Positions 1-9,396 of a stretch of DNA of 64,000 nucleotides are shown one piece after another. The position numbers and the translations under genes are program-made. Source of the DNA: Nocardia vermiculata NBRC 100427 (GTDB taxonomy: Bacteria; Actinomycetota; Actinomycetes; Mycobacteriales; Mycobacteriaceae); contig NZ_BDCA01000007.1 of NCBI RefSeq assembly GCF_001613265.1, positions 124,001 through 188,000 on the forward strand. Reading direction: 5' to 3'. A model generated the notes under the pieces. That model searched no databases, was not told the DNA's origin, and saw nothing but the letters and a program-made list of their open reading frames with translations. Each line of letters opens with the position of its first letter. The stretch's first letter is position 1.

Positions 1-93
1 CCCCAGGACCGGCCCGGTCGGTGTGCCCCAGGACCGGCCCGGTCGGTGTGCCCCAGGACCGGCCCGGTCGGTGCCACCGGCGGACCGTCCCGG
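1..93. repeat. 25-nt tandem repeat at the left edge
   Basis: Two identical 25-nt units (1-25, 26-50) are followed by a 23-nt partial copy (51-73) and a degenerate copy up to about 93. Each unit contains the near-palindrome GACCGGCCCGGTC. The array abuts the stop codon of the minus-strand amidohydrolase. It may continue beyond the window edge. A role in transcription termination is possible, but the arms are separated by only one base, so a normal hairpin is unlikely. Confidence 0.85.
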
Positions 94-1329
94 TCAGTGC
101 GACTGCAGGACCAGATTTGTCAGCACACGGACCCCGGTGGCCAGGGCCCGTTCGTCGATATCGAAGGTCGGCTGGTGGATATCCAGCTGTGGTCCCGCAC
201 CGGACCATACGCCCAGCCTGCCCATTGCCCCGGGCACTTCTTCGAGGTACCAGGAGAAGTCTTCGCCTCCGCCGGATTGCGGCGTATCCGACAGTGCGTC
301 CGGTCCCAGGCCGAGGATGGCGTCCTCGAGCATGCGGGTGCACGCTTCGTCGTTGACCACCGGCGGCACGCCGCGCTTGTAGTTCAGCTGATACCGCACA
401 CCGGTCGGCGCGAGCAGCCCGTCGACGATCTCACGGACCATCGGCTCGAGCAGTGACCAGGTGGCGTGATCGCCCGTGCGTACGGTCCCGGTCAGCATGC
501 CGGTCTGCGGGATCGCATTGGGCGCTTTCCCCGCCGACACCGCACCCCACACCATCACGGTGCTGGTCCGCGGGTCGATACGGCGGCTGAGCAGGCCCGG
601 CAGGCCGGTGATGACGGTGCCGATGGCATAGACCAGATCACTGGTCAGATGCGGGCGGGAGGTATGCCCGCCGGGCGAGTCCAGCACCAGTTCGACGGTA
701 TCGGCCGCGGAGGTGATGGCACCGACGCGCACGCCGAGCCGGCCGGCCTCGAGCCGGGGATCGCAGTGCAGCGCGAACACCCGTGCGACGTCGTCCATCG
801 CCCCGGCGGCGACCATATCGATGGCGCCACCGGGCATCACTTCCTCGGCGTGCTGGAAGATGAAGCGAACCCCCACCGGCAACTCGTCCAGATCGGCCAG
901 TGCGAGCGCGGTCGCCAGCAGGATCGAGGTGTGCGCGTCGTGTCCGCACGCATGCGAGACACCCGGCACGGTCGAGGCGAACGGGCGCCCGGTGTATTCC
1001 TGCAGCGGCAGGGCATCCATATCGGCACGCAGCGCGATCCGCGGACCGGCCGGGCCGATATCGCAGATCAGACCGGTTCCGGTAGGTAGTTTGCGCGGTT
1101 CCAGGCCGGCCTTGACCAGCCAGGATTCGACGAATTCGGTGGTGGCATGCTCGGCCCGGGACAGCTCCGGGTTGGCGTGGATGTGGCGGCGCCAGCCGAT
1201 CAGGTCGTCGCCGTGTTCACGTAACCATGCCTCGATCGCGGCCTGTCCCGCCGCCACCTCGAGCTGCGGCCCGCGATGCGGTGCGGCCCCTTCTTCGCGG
1301 CCCGCCGGTGACCGGCCGATCGTGCTCAC
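94..1329 (-). CDS. amiA1: M20 family amidohydrolase (AmiA1-type)
   Basis: Predicted 411-residue cytoplasmic metal-dependent amidohydrolase or peptidase of the M20D family, hydrolysing an N-acyl or amide bond of an unidentified substrate. The metal-site signature SHACGHDAHTS and the downstream FQHAEE and HCDP segments are visible, and the length fits the family. The reading frame stays open further upstream, but that extension lies inside the preceding gene. I place the start at a GTG overlapping the upstream stop by four bases (GTGA), which implies translational coupling. Next to a second M20 gene and head-to-head with a purine nucleoside phosphorylase region, it matches the M. tuberculosis amiA1-amiB1 (Rv3305c-Rv3306c) arrangement. 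Confidence 0.9.
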   Translation of the reverse strand: MSTIGRSPAGREEGAAPHRGPQLEVAAGQAAIEAWLREHGDDLIGWRRHIHANPELSRAEHATTEFVESWLVKAGLEPRKLPTGTGLICDIGPAGPRIALRADMDALPLQEYTGRPFASTVPGVSHACGHDAHTSILLATALALADLDELPVGVRFIFQHAEEVMPGGAIDMVAAGAMDDVARVFALHCDPRLEAGRLGVRVGAITSAADTVELVLDSPGGHTSRPHLTSDLVYAIGTVITGLPGLLSRRIDPRTSTVMVWGAVSAGKAPNAIPQTGMLTGTVRTGDHATWSLLEPMVREIVDGLLAPTGVRYQLNYKRGVPPVVNDEACTRMLEDAILGLGPDALSDTPQSGGGEDFSWYLEEVPGAMGRLGVWSGAGPQLDIHQPTFDIDERALATGVRVLTNLVLQSH

Positions 1330-2543
1330 CGAATGTCCTCCTGTCGCTGAATACTGCGCTCCAACAACCTGTTCCTGTGTAGTTGATCGCCCGCAACCTG
1401 AATTGCGGTACGGGCCAGCGCCCGGGCCCCGTCCAGCACGGCCAGATCGGCCGACGGGGTCACACAGGCGGCAGCGAATTCCCGCTGGTGGGTGACCGCG
1501 CCACCCGCGTCGATCCCGATCACCGGGTGAATGCCGGGGATGGCATTCGTGATGTTGCCCATATCGGTACTGCCCAGCAGTCGCTGCGCCTCGAATTCCG
1601 GCGCGAGCGGTGTTCGGCCGATGCCGACGACCTGCTCGCGATACGCATTCAGCAGCGCCGGATCCGGCGTGAGTTCGGTATACACGGGCGCCAGCGGCCG
1701 GATCGTATGGGTACATCCGGTAGCCAGCGCTCCCGCCGCGAAACAGGCCGAAGCGCGCTGTAGCAGATCGTCGAGGGATGCGGAGTCTTCCGCTCGCAGG
1801 TAGTAGAGCAGTTCCGCATGGCCCGGCACGATATTCGGGGCAACACCGCCTGATTCGACTATACCGTGCAGCTGCTGGCCGGGCCGCAGGTGCTGACGCA
1901 GCAGACCCAGGGCGACCTGCGCCACTGTCGCGGCATCACCGGCGTTGCGGCCGTACTCCGGCGCGGCACTGGCGTGCGCCTCGCGCCCCTCGAACGACAC
2001 CGACAGATCGGCCAGCGCCAGCGAGCGTGTCCCGACGATGTCGACCGGTCCCGGATGCACCATGAGGGCCATCGCGATGCCGTCGAACACCCCGCGTTCC
2101 AGCATCAGGACCTTGCCGCCGCCGCTCTCCTCGGCGGGTGTGCCGAAGACCTTCACGGTGAGCCCGCACCGGTCCGCGACCTCGGCCAGCGCCAGGGCCG
2201 CCCCGACCGCGGTAGCGGCGATGATGTTGTGGCCGCAGGCATGACCGATATCGGGCAGTGCGTCGTATTCGGCACAGAGCCCCACCACGAGCTCACCACT
2301 GCCGTAGGTGGCGACGAATGCGGTGTCCAGTCCGGCGACCGGAGCGTCGATCTCGAAGCCACGCTCCCGCAGCGGCGCCATCGTCATGCGCACACTGCGG
2401 AATTCGGCGAAGGCCAGTTCCGGTTCGGCGTGAATGGCGTGCGACAGGTCGACGAGTTCCCGCGCGGCGGCCGAGACCGCGGCGTCGGCCGCCGCGATCA
2501 GTGCCGGGTCCGCGGCAACGGGTTTCTCCTCGCTGCGTGGCAT
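1326..2543 (-). CDS. amiB1: M20 family amidohydrolase (AmiB1-type)
   Basis: Predicted 405-residue M20D amidohydrolase, a paralogue of the next gene. It shows the metal-site segment GHACGHNIIAA. Here the residue after the second His is Asn rather than Asp, as is common in AbgB-like members. An acidic catalytic segment GTPAEESGGGK follows. These enzymes cleave amide-linked conjugates such as aminobenzoyl-glutamate-type compounds; the real substrate cannot be read from sequence. The start is an ATG (MPRSEEKPV) and the stop overlaps the GTG of the downstream gene. Gene order supports orthology to M. tuberculosis amiB1. Confidence 0.9.
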   Translation of the reverse strand: MPRSEEKPVAADPALIAAADAAVSAAARELVDLSHAIHAEPELAFAEFRSVRMTMAPLRERGFEIDAPVAGLDTAFVATYGSGELVVGLCAEYDALPDIGHACGHNIIAATAVGAALALAEVADRCGLTVKVFGTPAEESGGGKVLMLERGVFDGIAMALMVHPGPVDIVGTRSLALADLSVSFEGREAHASAAPEYGRNAGDAATVAQVALGLLRQHLRPGQQLHGIVESGGVAPNIVPGHAELLYYLRAEDSASLDDLLQRASACFAAGALATGCTHTIRPLAPVYTELTPDPALLNAYREQVVGIGRTPLAPEFEAQRLLGSTDMGNITNAIPGIHPVIGIDAGGAVTHQREFAAACVTPSADLAVLDGARALARTAIQVAGDQLHRNRLLERSIQRQEDIR

Positions 2544-2588
2544 GGCACACAGTCTCGCACTGTGCGCCGCGCGGCGATCACCGGGTTA

Positions 2589-3290
2589 TCACCCGCCGAA
2601 GGGCAGATTCTCCGCAGTGGTCGGCGTATTCAGCCCCTCCAGCGCGCGGGCATGCAGGGCGCGCTTGATGACGGGCAGGATCGGCTTGCGGTTGGCGGTC
2701 AGCGCACCCGCCCGGGCGACCGCGTCCGCCAGCACCCGGTCCGCATCCGCCTGCGTGTCGACGATGCCCGCGGCGATCGCGTCCACGGCGCTGTAGCGAC
2801 GTCCGGTGGTCATTGCCTCGACCGCGACCTGATTGGTCAGCCGCTCGGTGACCAGCGCATTCATTGCGACCGTGAACGGCATACCGAGATGGATCTCCGG
2901 CAGCGACCAGTAGCCGCGATCGGAGCGCATCACCCGGAAGTCGTGCGAGAGCGCCAGCATCGCGCCCGCACCGAAGGCATGGCCGTTCAGCGCGGCGACC
3001 GTCGGCATGTTCAGGGTCAGCAGGCGGCTGAACATGGAATGGACGCGGTCCAGGTAGCCGTGCATCCGGTCCAGGTTCGCGAACAGCCAGTCGGTGTCGA
3101 GGCCGTTGCTGAAGAATTTGCCGGTCGCGACCGTCACCAGTGCGGCCGGGCCTTCGGCGGCCTCGACCCGGTCCAGCTGGTCGTGGAATTCGTCGATCCA
3201 ATCGGGGTGGAAGCGGTTCTCGCTGTCGGTCTGTCCCTCGTTGCCGAGGTACAGCACGAATACGTCCCCGTCACGTTCCAAGTACGGCAT
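2589..3290 (-). CDS. Enoyl-CoA hydratase/isomerase family protein
   Basis: Crotonase-superfamily protein of 233 residues, acting on acyl-CoA thioesters in the cytoplasm. The segment ATGKFFSNGLDTDW and the oxyanion-hole segment NGHAFGAGAMLALSHDF are typical of the fold. The following PEIHLGMPF resembles delta3,delta2-enoyl-CoA isomerases more than classical hydratases, so beta-oxidation of unsaturated acyl-CoAs is the likely role. I chose the ATG giving MPYLERDGDVFVLYLGN. An upstream in-frame extension has unrelated, Arg/Cys-rich composition. No strong Shine-Dalgarno precedes the chosen start. Confidence 0.88.
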   Translation of the reverse strand: MPYLERDGDVFVLYLGNEGQTDSENRFHPDWIDEFHDQLDRVEAAEGPAALVTVATGKFFSNGLDTDWLFANLDRMHGYLDRVHSMFSRLLTLNMPTVAALNGHAFGAGAMLALSHDFRVMRSDRGYWSLPEIHLGMPFTVAMNALVTERLTNQVAVEAMTTGRRYSAVDAIAAGIVDTQADADRVLADAVARAGALTANRKPILPVIKRALHARALEGLNTPTTAENLPFGG

Positions 3291-3363
3291 AAGCAGAGGA
3301 TATGCAGTCGCATACGGAGCACGCGCAGCGCACCCTCGATAAGTTACCGGCGAGTTGGGTTCG

Positions 3364-4275
3364 TCATCGCCGCGGCGGCATCGGCACCCGCACGAGGTCC
3401 TCGGCGACAACCAGTTCCCCGTCGAAATGCCGCCGTGCCTCGGCCCGATGTCCCGCCGGATCGGTATAGCGCTGCGAGAAATGGGTGAGCACCAGGGTGC
3501 GAACGCCGGCCTCCGCAGCGGCCCGCGCCGCCTGTGCGGCGGTGAGATGGCCGTAGTCGCGGGCCAGCCCGGCTTCGGTCTCCAGGAAGGTGGACTCGAT
3601 CACCAGCATATCGGCGCCTTCGGCCAATTCCGCTACGCCGGAACACATCCGGGTGTCCATGACGAAGGCGAACCGCTGTCCGGGCCGGACGGTCGACACC
3701 TGATCGAGGGTCACCGTGCGCCCGTCGGCGGTCTGAACCGCCCCCTCGCGCTGTAGACGACCCACCACCGGACCGGTCAATCCGAATTCGGCGAGCCGCT
3801 CGGGCAGCAGCCGATAGCCGTCGGGCTCGGTGAGCCGGTAGCCGAAGGTCGGCACCCGATGCGACAGTGGCACGGCGTCCAGGGTGAACGGCGCCTCGGG
3901 CAGCGGGATCGGGCCCCGGTCCGTCACGGGACGTTCGCGCAGTCCGGCGCCGCAGCCGGGCACCAATCCGCGCAGGTGCGCGAGCAGTTCGGCCCCCTCG
4001 CCCGGGAAGCAGATGTCGACCGGATGCGAGACCTGATCCAGCTCCAGCCGCGCCAGCACACCGGGCAGGCCGAAGCAGTGATCACCGTGGAAGTGGGTGA
4101 GGCAGATCCGGGTGATGCCGCTGGCCGAGACGCCCGCGAACGACATCTGGCGCTGGGTTCCTTCGCCGGGATCGAACAGCAACCCCTCACCGTCCCAGCG
4201 CAACAGATATCCGTTGTGGTTGCGCCGACGGGTCGGCACCTGACTGGCCGTACCGAGGACCACGAGTTCACGCAC
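3364..4275 (-). CDS. rnz: Ribonuclease Z
   Basis: Metallo-beta-lactamase-fold endoribonuclease of 303 residues that trims tRNA 3' ends. The zinc-binding motif [13 protein letters not shown] lies near residue 60. The N-terminal [19 protein letters not shown], with a glycine-rich first strand, is typical of bacterial RNase Z. Later histidines in [12 protein letters not shown] and VLTHFSQRY fit the remaining metal ligands. Its length matches long bacterial RNase Z proteins. It is divergently oriented to the purine nucleoside phosphorylase gene, with under 100 bases between starts. Confidence 0.92.
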   Translation of the reverse strand: MRELVVLGTASQVPTRRRNHNGYLLRWDGEGLLFDPGEGTQRQMSFAGVSASGITRICLTHFHGDHCFGLPGVLARLELDQVSHPVDICFPGEGAELLAHLRGLVPGCGAGLRERPVTDRGPIPLPEAPFTLDAVPLSHRVPTFGYRLTEPDGYRLLPERLAEFGLTGPVVGRLQREGAVQTADGRTVTLDQVSTVRPGQRFAFVMDTRMCSGVAELAEGADMLVIESTFLETEAGLARDYGHLTAAQAARAAAEAGVRTLVLTHFSQRYTDPAGHRAEARRHFDGELVVAEDLVRVPMPPRR

Positions 4276-4372
4276 GGCCCCATCCTCCCCCGGAGCGGGT
4301 CACCTCGCGCGGCGGCCGACGGGAGTGTCCGGCCGGTGCCGCACTCACCCTCCGGCGCACTATCGTGGGCGG

Positions 4373-5152
4373 ATGCTTGCCGAACAGGCCGCCGAGGCGA
4401 TCGCCACCCGTACGGGAGTAATCCACCACCACGTCGCGGTGATACTCGGATCCGGCTGGCAGACCGCCGCCACCGAGATCGGCGCACCCACCGCGTCGAT
4501 TCCGATGTCCGAACTTCCGGGATTCGAGCCGCCGACCGCGCAGGGACACCAGGGAGTCGTGCACTCGGTCACCGTCGGCGAGTCCCAAGTGCTGCTGATG
4601 ATGGGCCGCCAGCACCTCTACGAGGGCTACGAACCGCAGCGGGTCGTGCACGCGGTGCACGCGGCGGCCGCAGCCGGTGCGACGACGGTGATTCTCACCA
4701 ATGCCGCCGGCGGTATCCGGCCGGGCCTGCGGGTCGGCGAGACGGTGCTGATCTCCGATCACCTGAACCTGACCGGCCGCACCCCGCTCACCGGTGCGTC
4801 GTTCGTGAATATGGTCGATGCCTGGGATCCCGCTCTGCGTACCCTGGCCCGGGAGGTCGATCCCGCCTTGACCGAGGGGGTGTACGCCGGCCTCAACGGG
4901 CCGCAATACGAAACACCCGCCGAGATCCGGATGCTCGGCGGTATGGGCGCGGATCTGGTCGGCATGTCGACGGTCCTGGAAGCCATCGCGGCACGGTCGC
5001 TGGAACTGCGCCTGCTGGGGATCTCACTGGTGACCAACCTGGCCGCCGGAGTGACCGGGGAAGCGCTCTCCCATGAGGAGGTACTGGCCGAGGGTCGCGC
5101 CGCCGCGCCCAGATTGGGCAAACTGCTGCGCGGTGTGCTGGAACGACTGTGA
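4373..5152 (+). CDS. deoD: Purine nucleoside phosphorylase
   Basis: Trimeric-type purine nucleoside phosphorylase (PNP/MTAP family) of 259 residues, cleaving inosine or guanosine with phosphate for purine salvage. Visible motifs are the phosphate loop [13 protein letters not shown], the ribose/phosphate segment [10 protein letters not shown], the base-site segment [11 protein letters not shown] and [12 protein letters not shown]. The ATG preceded by GTGGGCGG was chosen; an upstream in-frame ATG would add 16 unlikely residues. The gene runs straight into the phosphohexomutase gene with a 10-base gap. In M. tuberculosis the same pair is deoD (punA)-pmmB. Confidence 0.94.
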   Translation: MLAEQAAEAIATRTGVIHHHVAVILGSGWQTAATEIGAPTASIPMSELPGFEPPTAQGHQGVVHSVTVGESQVLLMMGRQHLYEGYEPQRVVHAVHAAAAAGATTVILTNAAGGIRPGLRVGETVLISDHLNLTGRTPLTGASFVNMVDAWDPALRTLAREVDPALTEGVYAGLNGPQYETPAEIRMLGGMGADLVGMSTVLEAIAARSLELRLLGISLVTNLAAGVTGEALSHEEVLAEGRAAAPRLGKLLRGVLERL

Positions 5153-5162
5153 GGAGCCGCTG

Positions 5163-6737
5163 ATGTTGCGATTCGGTACGGCCGGGCTGCGCGGCCCCCT
5201 GCGCGACGGCCCGGACGGCATGAACAGCGACACCGTGGCACGTGCGAGTGCCGGTGTGGCCGAGTGGCTTCGGGACCGCTGCCTGGGCGGTGGGCTGGTT
5301 CTGGTGGGCCGCGACGCTCGGCACGGTTCGGCGGAATTCGCCACGGTGACAGCGGAAGTCTTCGCGGCAGCCGGATTCTCGGTGCTCACGCTGCCCCGCC
5401 CGTTGCCCACACCGGTGCTGGCATTCGCGGTGCGTGAACTGGGCGCGGTGGCCGGAGTTCAGATCACCGCCTCGCACAATCCGGCCTCCGACAACGGCTA
5501 CAAGCTCTACCTCGACGGCGGCGCGCAACTGGTCCCACCCGCCGACACCGAGATCGAGCGCTGCATCGACGCGGTGACCGAACCGATCGCGCGCATCCCC
5601 GCGAAACCGACCGCGCCGAAGCCGGAATCCCTGGGCATCCCGGCGGGCACCGATCTCGGCGAAGAACTGCTGCGCCGCTATCTGGCCCGGGCCGCGACCG
5701 TGCCACTGCTGATCGGCGGCACCGACGACAAGGCCATCGTCGAGCGCCGCGGCACACTGCGCATCGCCCTGACGCCGATGCACGGTGTGGGCGGGGAAAC
5801 GGCCGTGATCGCATTGGCAGCGGCGGGCTTCACCGATGTGCACGTGGTGGAGGAGCAGTTCACGCCCGACCCGGACTTTCCCACGGTGCCGTTCCCGAAC
5901 CCGGAAGAACCCGGCGCGGCCGATCTACTGCTGGACCTGGCCGAGAAGGTCGACGCCGACCTGGCGATCGCCCTCGACCCGGATGCCGATCGCTGTGCAC
6001 TCGGCGTGCCCGGCCCGCACGGGTGGCACATGCTGCGCGGCGACGAAACCGGCGTGCTACTCGCCGATTACGTGCTCGATCGCGCACCGCGGCACGCACT
6101 GGTCGCGACCACGGTGGTGTCCTCCCGCCTGCTCAGCGCGCTGGCCCCCGCCCGGGGTGCGCGTTACGCGGAAACCCTCACCGGATTCAAATGGCTGGCT
6201 CGCGCCGGAGAGGGCCTGGTCTACGCCTACGAGGAGGCGATCGGGCACTGCGTGGACCCGGCGGCGGTACGCGACAAGGACGGCATCACCGCGGCAGTTG
6301 CCGCCGCCGATCTGGTCGCACGGCTCGCGGCCGACGGCCGGAATCTGCTGAACCTGCTCGACGACTACGCCGTCGAATTCGGTGTGCACGCCGGTGATCA
6401 GGTGGTGCTGCGGCTGCCGGATCAGCAGGCGGCGGCCGAGCGGGTGGCCCGGTTGCGCACCGCGCCGCCGGAACGCATCGGCGGGGTGCCCGTCACCACC
6501 ACCGATCTGTCGGTGCTGCGCGGGCCGATGCGCACCGACGCCGTAATCTTGGAGAGCGCAGCGGGTCCCGAGGGGGAATCACTCCGGATCGTGGTCCGGC
6601 CGTCGGGTACCGAGCCCAAGCTCAAGTGTTATCTCGAGGTGGTCGAACCGGTCGCCGACCGTGCCCGGCTCGAGCAGGCTCGCGATCGTGGCGCGCAACG
6701 ACTGTCGGTGCTGCGCGAATTCTGCGCGGGACTGTGA
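5163..6737 (+). CDS. pmmB: Phosphohexomutase (phosphomannomutase/phosphoglucomutase family, PmmB-type)
   Basis: Alpha-D-phosphohexomutase of 524 residues that interconverts sugar 1- and 6-phosphates, or phosphopentoses given the nucleoside-salvage context. The active-site serine is in ITASHNPASDNGYK (Ser104). The magnesium loop is DPDADRC (about residue 272), with a sugar-binding GDETG and YEEAIGHCVDP, and the C-terminal phosphate-binding RPSGTEPKLK. All four domains of the family are present. The Shine-Dalgarno GAGGAG sits at 5151-5156, overlapping the stop of the upstream phosphorylase, so the two are probably cotranscribed. With a nucleoside phosphorylase next door, ribose or deoxyribose 1-phosphate is a plausible substrate. 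Confidence 0.92.
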   Translation: MLRFGTAGLRGPLRDGPDGMNSDTVARASAGVAEWLRDRCLGGGLVLVGRDARHGSAEFATVTAEVFAAAGFSVLTLPRPLPTPVLAFAVRELGAVAGVQITASHNPASDNGYKLYLDGGAQLVPPADTEIERCIDAVTEPIARIPAKPTAPKPESLGIPAGTDLGEELLRRYLARAATVPLLIGGTDDKAIVERRGTLRIALTPMHGVGGETAVIALAAAGFTDVHVVEEQFTPDPDFPTVPFPNPEEPGAADLLLDLAEKVDADLAIALDPDADRCALGVPGPHGWHMLRGDETGVLLADYVLDRAPRHALVATTVVSSRLLSALAPARGARYAETLTGFKWLARAGEGLVYAYEEAIGHCVDPAAVRDKDGITAAVAAADLVARLAADGRNLLNLLDDYAVEFGVHAGDQVVLRLPDQQAAAERVARLRTAPPERIGGVPVTTTDLSVLRGPMRTDAVILESAAGPEGESLRIVVRPSGTEPKLKCYLEVVEPVADRARLEQARDRGAQRLSVLREFCAGL

Positions 6738-6750
6738 TTCGGGTCGAAGC

Positions 6751-6785
6751 GCGGCGGTGACTCGGGCCCGCGGCGGTGACTCGGC
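6751..6785. repeat. Short direct repeat between convergent genes
   Basis: The 15-base sequence GCGGCGGTGACTCGG occurs twice, 19 bases apart, in the 64-base gap between the convergent pmmB and upp genes. No stem-loop with a T tract is evident. Its function is unknown. Confidence 0.7.
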
Positions 6786-6801
6786 CGGAGCAGGCGGGTG
6801 C

Positions 6802-7431
6802 TCACTCCTGTCTCGGCCCGAACTGACGATCACCGGCATCGCCGAGCCCGGGCACGATGAACGCGTCGGAATCCAGTCCGTCGTCGACCGCGGCGGTGAC
6901 CAGCCGCACCGGGAAACCAGAATTCTCCAGTGCTGCAACACCTTCGGGCGCCGCAACCACGCATACCGCGGTGATATCGGTGGCATTGCGAGCCGCCAGC
7001 AGTTCCAGCGTGTGCACCATCGACCCGCCGGTGGCCAGCATCGGATCGAGTACGAACACCGGAGTTCCGGACAGATCCGCGGGTAGCGATTCCAGATACG
7101 GGACGGGCCGGTGGGTCTGCTCGTCGCGCGCCATCCCGACGAAGCCGACCCGCGACTGGGGGATCAGCCCGCTCGCGGCATCGACCATGCCCAGCCCGGC
7201 GCGCAGTACCGGCACCAGCAGCGGCGGCTGGTCGAGGCGGGTGCCGCGCGCGGTGGCGACCGGTGTGGCGACATCGAACATCCGGATCGGTGCCTCGCGC
7301 AGGGCCTCGTAGACGAGGAATGCGGTGAGATCGGCGAGTGCTGCCCGGAAGCCCGCATTCGAGGTGCGGGCATCGCGCATGGTGGTCAGCAAGGTCGCTG
7401 CCAGCGGGTGAGCCACAATATGCGTACGCAT
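6802..7431 (-). CDS. upp: Uracil phosphoribosyltransferase
   Basis: UPRT of 209 residues, the usual length, converting uracil and PRPP to UMP in pyrimidine salvage. The family motifs are present: [13 protein letters not shown], the PRPP loop [13 protein letters not shown] and the uracil-binding C-terminal [12 protein letters not shown] chose the ATG giving [16 protein letters not shown]; the reading frame continues upstream for 51 codons of unlikely sequence. It is convergent with pmmB and belongs to the salvage block with PNP, add, deoA and cdd. Confidence 0.94.
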   Translation of the reverse strand: MRTHIVAHPLAATLLTTMRDARTSNAGFRAALADLTAFLVYEALREAPIRMFDVATPVATARGTRLDQPPLLVPVLRAGLGMVDAASGLIPQSRVGFVGMARDEQTHRPVPYLESLPADLSGTPVFVLDPMLATGGSMVHTLELLAARNATDITAVCVVAAPEGVAALENSGFPVRLVTAAVDDGLDSDAFIVPGLGDAGDRQFGPRQE

Positions 7432-7576
7432 GGGGGGAACGATAAGGTCTTGCCGGATTCGGATTCGGCACCGAGGGTGGATTTCGGCCGGCGAGAGGGA
7501 ACCGTTGCGCACGAGCGTGCGTCGAACCAGTCGAATGACGTAATCTGCCACCAGACCAGCACGATGGGGGATGTTG

Positions 7577-7894
7577 ATGCACAAGATCTCGGTCGATACC
7601 GAGGGCGTCGCGGCCTACGGCGCCACTGCCACGGGCCTGGCCGGTGAAATGGGAGTCGCCGCGGCCGGTGCCGCCGGAGCCGACCCGCTCCTGCTCGGGC
7701 CTATCTTCGGACTGGTGGGAGGCGACTTCGTCGCCGCCTACGCTGCCGCGCACGCCGGACATGTCGCCGGTATCGGCGAATTGTCCGCTGTGATGGGCAG
7801 TATGGGCGCAGCCGCCGCCGGCGCCGCCACGACGTACTCCGGAACCGATGCGGACCACGCTGCCACCATCCGGTCCACGGAGGTCCAGATCTGA
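7577..7894 (+). CDS. EspC/WXG100-like T7SS-associated small protein
   Basis: Small Ala/Gly-rich protein (105 residues) resembling the EspC/DUF2580 class of ESX-secreted helical proteins: [20 protein letters not shown], then two predicted helices. There is no signal peptide. Two in-frame ATGs exist six bases apart; the second is better spaced (7 nt) from GGGGG at 7566-7570. The stop overlaps the start of the NlpC/P60 gene (TGATG), so the two are translationally coupled. Likely role: partner or co-substrate for type VII export of the downstream hydrolase. The family assignment rests on composition and context. Confidence 0.7.
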   Translation: MHKISVDTEGVAAYGATATGLAGEMGVAAAGAAGADPLLLGPIFGLVGGDFVAAYAAAHAGHVAGIGELSAVMGSMGAAAAGAATTYSGTDADHAATIRSTEVQI

Positions 7895-9027
7895 TGACGG
7901 CCGTCATCGATCTGGACGCACTCGCCAAACCACTGATCGATCTGCTCGAGAGTTTCGGTTCCGGTGTGCTGCCGGCCGGAGGCCCGGCCGATGCGCTACG
8001 GCAGGTGTCCACGCATCTGGACGGCATCCATCAAGCCGGTAGCTCCAGCATCAACCAGGTGAGCAACGCGTGGAGCGGCCGCGGCGGTGACTCCGCGATG
8101 GACAAGGCCATGAAGGTGCAGACCTCGTCGGCATCGATGTCGGACCGCGGCAACGATATGGCCGATGTGGTCAGCCAAGCGGCGGCCACGGTGCAGACCG
8201 GGCAGAAAGACCTCGACGGCATTGTGCAGTCGTTCGTCCACTCGGTGACTGCGCTCGGCCCCGCGGTCACCACCGCACCCGGGCTGATAACGGTGGTCAA
8301 TTCGGCGATCGATCATTTCGGTCAGGCTCTCGGCGTCGTCGGCCAGGTGCGGTCGGACCTCGATACCCACACCACGTCGATGGGCGAACTCACGCCGGGG
8401 CCACCGACTCCGTCGATGGCGGGCACTCCGGTCGCGGCGGCCTCGGCCGCGGCGCCCGCGCTCAGTGCAGGAGCCCAGACAGCCACCTCCATGCTCGGCG
8501 GCCTGGTCTCGAGCGGCGGTTCGATGATGAGCGGGATGGTCTCGCCGGCTTCTGCCGCGACGCCCTCGTCATCTTCGGGCACCCGCTCCGCCGACGGCCG
8601 GCCCGGCGAGGAGAAGAAGGGCCGCCACGGCGGTGTCATGATCACCCTGCCCGACGGCAGCGAGGTCGAGGCCCCCAACGAGAAGGCCGCGACCGCGGTC
8701 AAGTCCGCGATCAGCGCCTGCGGTACCCCGTATGTCTGGGGCGGCAACAGCCCCGGCTCCGGTCTGGACTGCAGTGGCCTCACCAAGTGGGCCTACGGCG
8801 AGGCCGGGGTGGATCTGCCGCGCCTGGCCTGTGATCAGAGCGCGGGCGGTACCCCGGTCAGCCGCGGCGATGTGATGCCGGGCGATCTGGCCGTCTGGGA
8901 CGGGCACGTCGCGATGGTCGTCGGTAACGGACAGATGGTCGAGGCCGGGGATCCGGTGCAGATCGACCCGATTCGAACGGAGAACATGGGCATGGGGTTC
9001 CACGGCTTCTACAGGCCGACTTCATGA
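7894..9027 (+). CDS. WXG100-like domain fused to NlpC/P60 (C40) peptidoglycan hydrolase
   Basis: 377 residues. Residues 1-150 are helical with a WXG-type turn (NAWSGRGGDSA, about residue 60) and resemble ESX substrates. Residues 180-250 are an Ala/Ser/Pro-rich linker. Residues 255-377 form an NlpC/P60 domain with the nucleophile in GLDCSGLTKWAY (Cys293) and the catalytic His in WDGHVAMVVG (His338). The protein should cleave D-Glu-meso-DAP-type bonds in peptidoglycan. It lacks a Sec signal, so export through an ESX machine is the likely route. It overlaps both neighbours by 1-4 bases in a four-gene operon. Confidence 0.88.
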   Translation: MTAVIDLDALAKPLIDLLESFGSGVLPAGGPADALRQVSTHLDGIHQAGSSSINQVSNAWSGRGGDSAMDKAMKVQTSSASMSDRGNDMADVVSQAAATVQTGQKDLDGIVQSFVHSVTALGPAVTTAPGLITVVNSAIDHFGQALGVVGQVRSDLDTHTTSMGELTPGPPTPSMAGTPVAAASAAAPALSAGAQTATSMLGGLVSSGGSMMSGMVSPASAATPSSSSGTRSADGRPGEEKKGRHGGVMITLPDGSEVEAPNEKAATAVKSAISACGTPYVWGGNSPGSGLDCSGLTKWAYGEAGVDLPRLACDQSAGGTPVSRGDVMPGDLAVWDGHVAMVVGNGQMVEAGDPVQIDPIRTENMGMGFHGFYRPTS

Positions 9028-9374
9028 GCGAGCCGCAGCGAGAGCAGATCCCGAACGTCACCGTTGCCGCCAGCAGCAACCGCGCGGGCACCATCAGCGT
9101 ACGAGCCACCGACCAGGGCGTTCCGGTCGAAATCAAATTCGAGCGCAGCGAATACCGGTACGGTGCACAGGCTTTGGCGGCCGAGATCCTCCGGCTCACC
9201 AAGCGTTCGGCGATCGTCGCCAAGGCGCGCCGCCGCGAACTGCTCGCCGAATCCGGTATGCCTACCGAGATACTGGACAAGCTGGGCCTGCCGACGCGAC
9301 AGACCGCCGTCGACGAGCTCGACCGGATGGACGACGAGGACACCGGCCCGACCAGCTGGATGAGGCCCGTGTGA
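9024..9374 (+). CDS. Hypothetical ESX-cassette protein
   Basis: 116 residues, starting on an ATG that overlaps the stop of the hydrolase gene (ATGA). The middle part (about residues 10-45) looks like beta strands (VTVAASSNRAGTISVRATD, VPVEIKFERSEYRYG) and is followed by a helix with AQALAAEILRLTKRSAIVAK. The arrangement recalls YbaB-like proteins, but I do not recognise the family with certainty. No signal peptide or membrane segment is present. Coupling to the NlpC/P60 gene suggests a chaperone or export role. Confidence 0.65.
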   Translation: MSEPQREQIPNVTVAASSNRAGTISVRATDQGVPVEIKFERSEYRYGAQALAAEILRLTKRSAIVAKARRRELLAESGMPTEILDKLGLPTRQTAVDELDRMDDEDTGPTSWMRPV

Positions 9375-9396
9375 GCGAGGAAAGGGACGACGCACT

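Noticed and set aside
1..93. CRISPR-like repeats
   Set aside because: The units are directly adjacent with no spacers.
1330..1716. N-terminal extension of the amiA1 frame
   Set aside because: It lies inside amiB1 in another frame, and a GTGA-coupled start with good family alignment exists at 1329.
1866..3488. Long plus-strand open frame (540 codons) opposite the amiB1 and crotonase genes
   Set aside because: It is antisense to well-supported genes, rich in Arg/Gly/His/Gln, has no family motif, and is the expected GC-rich shadow.
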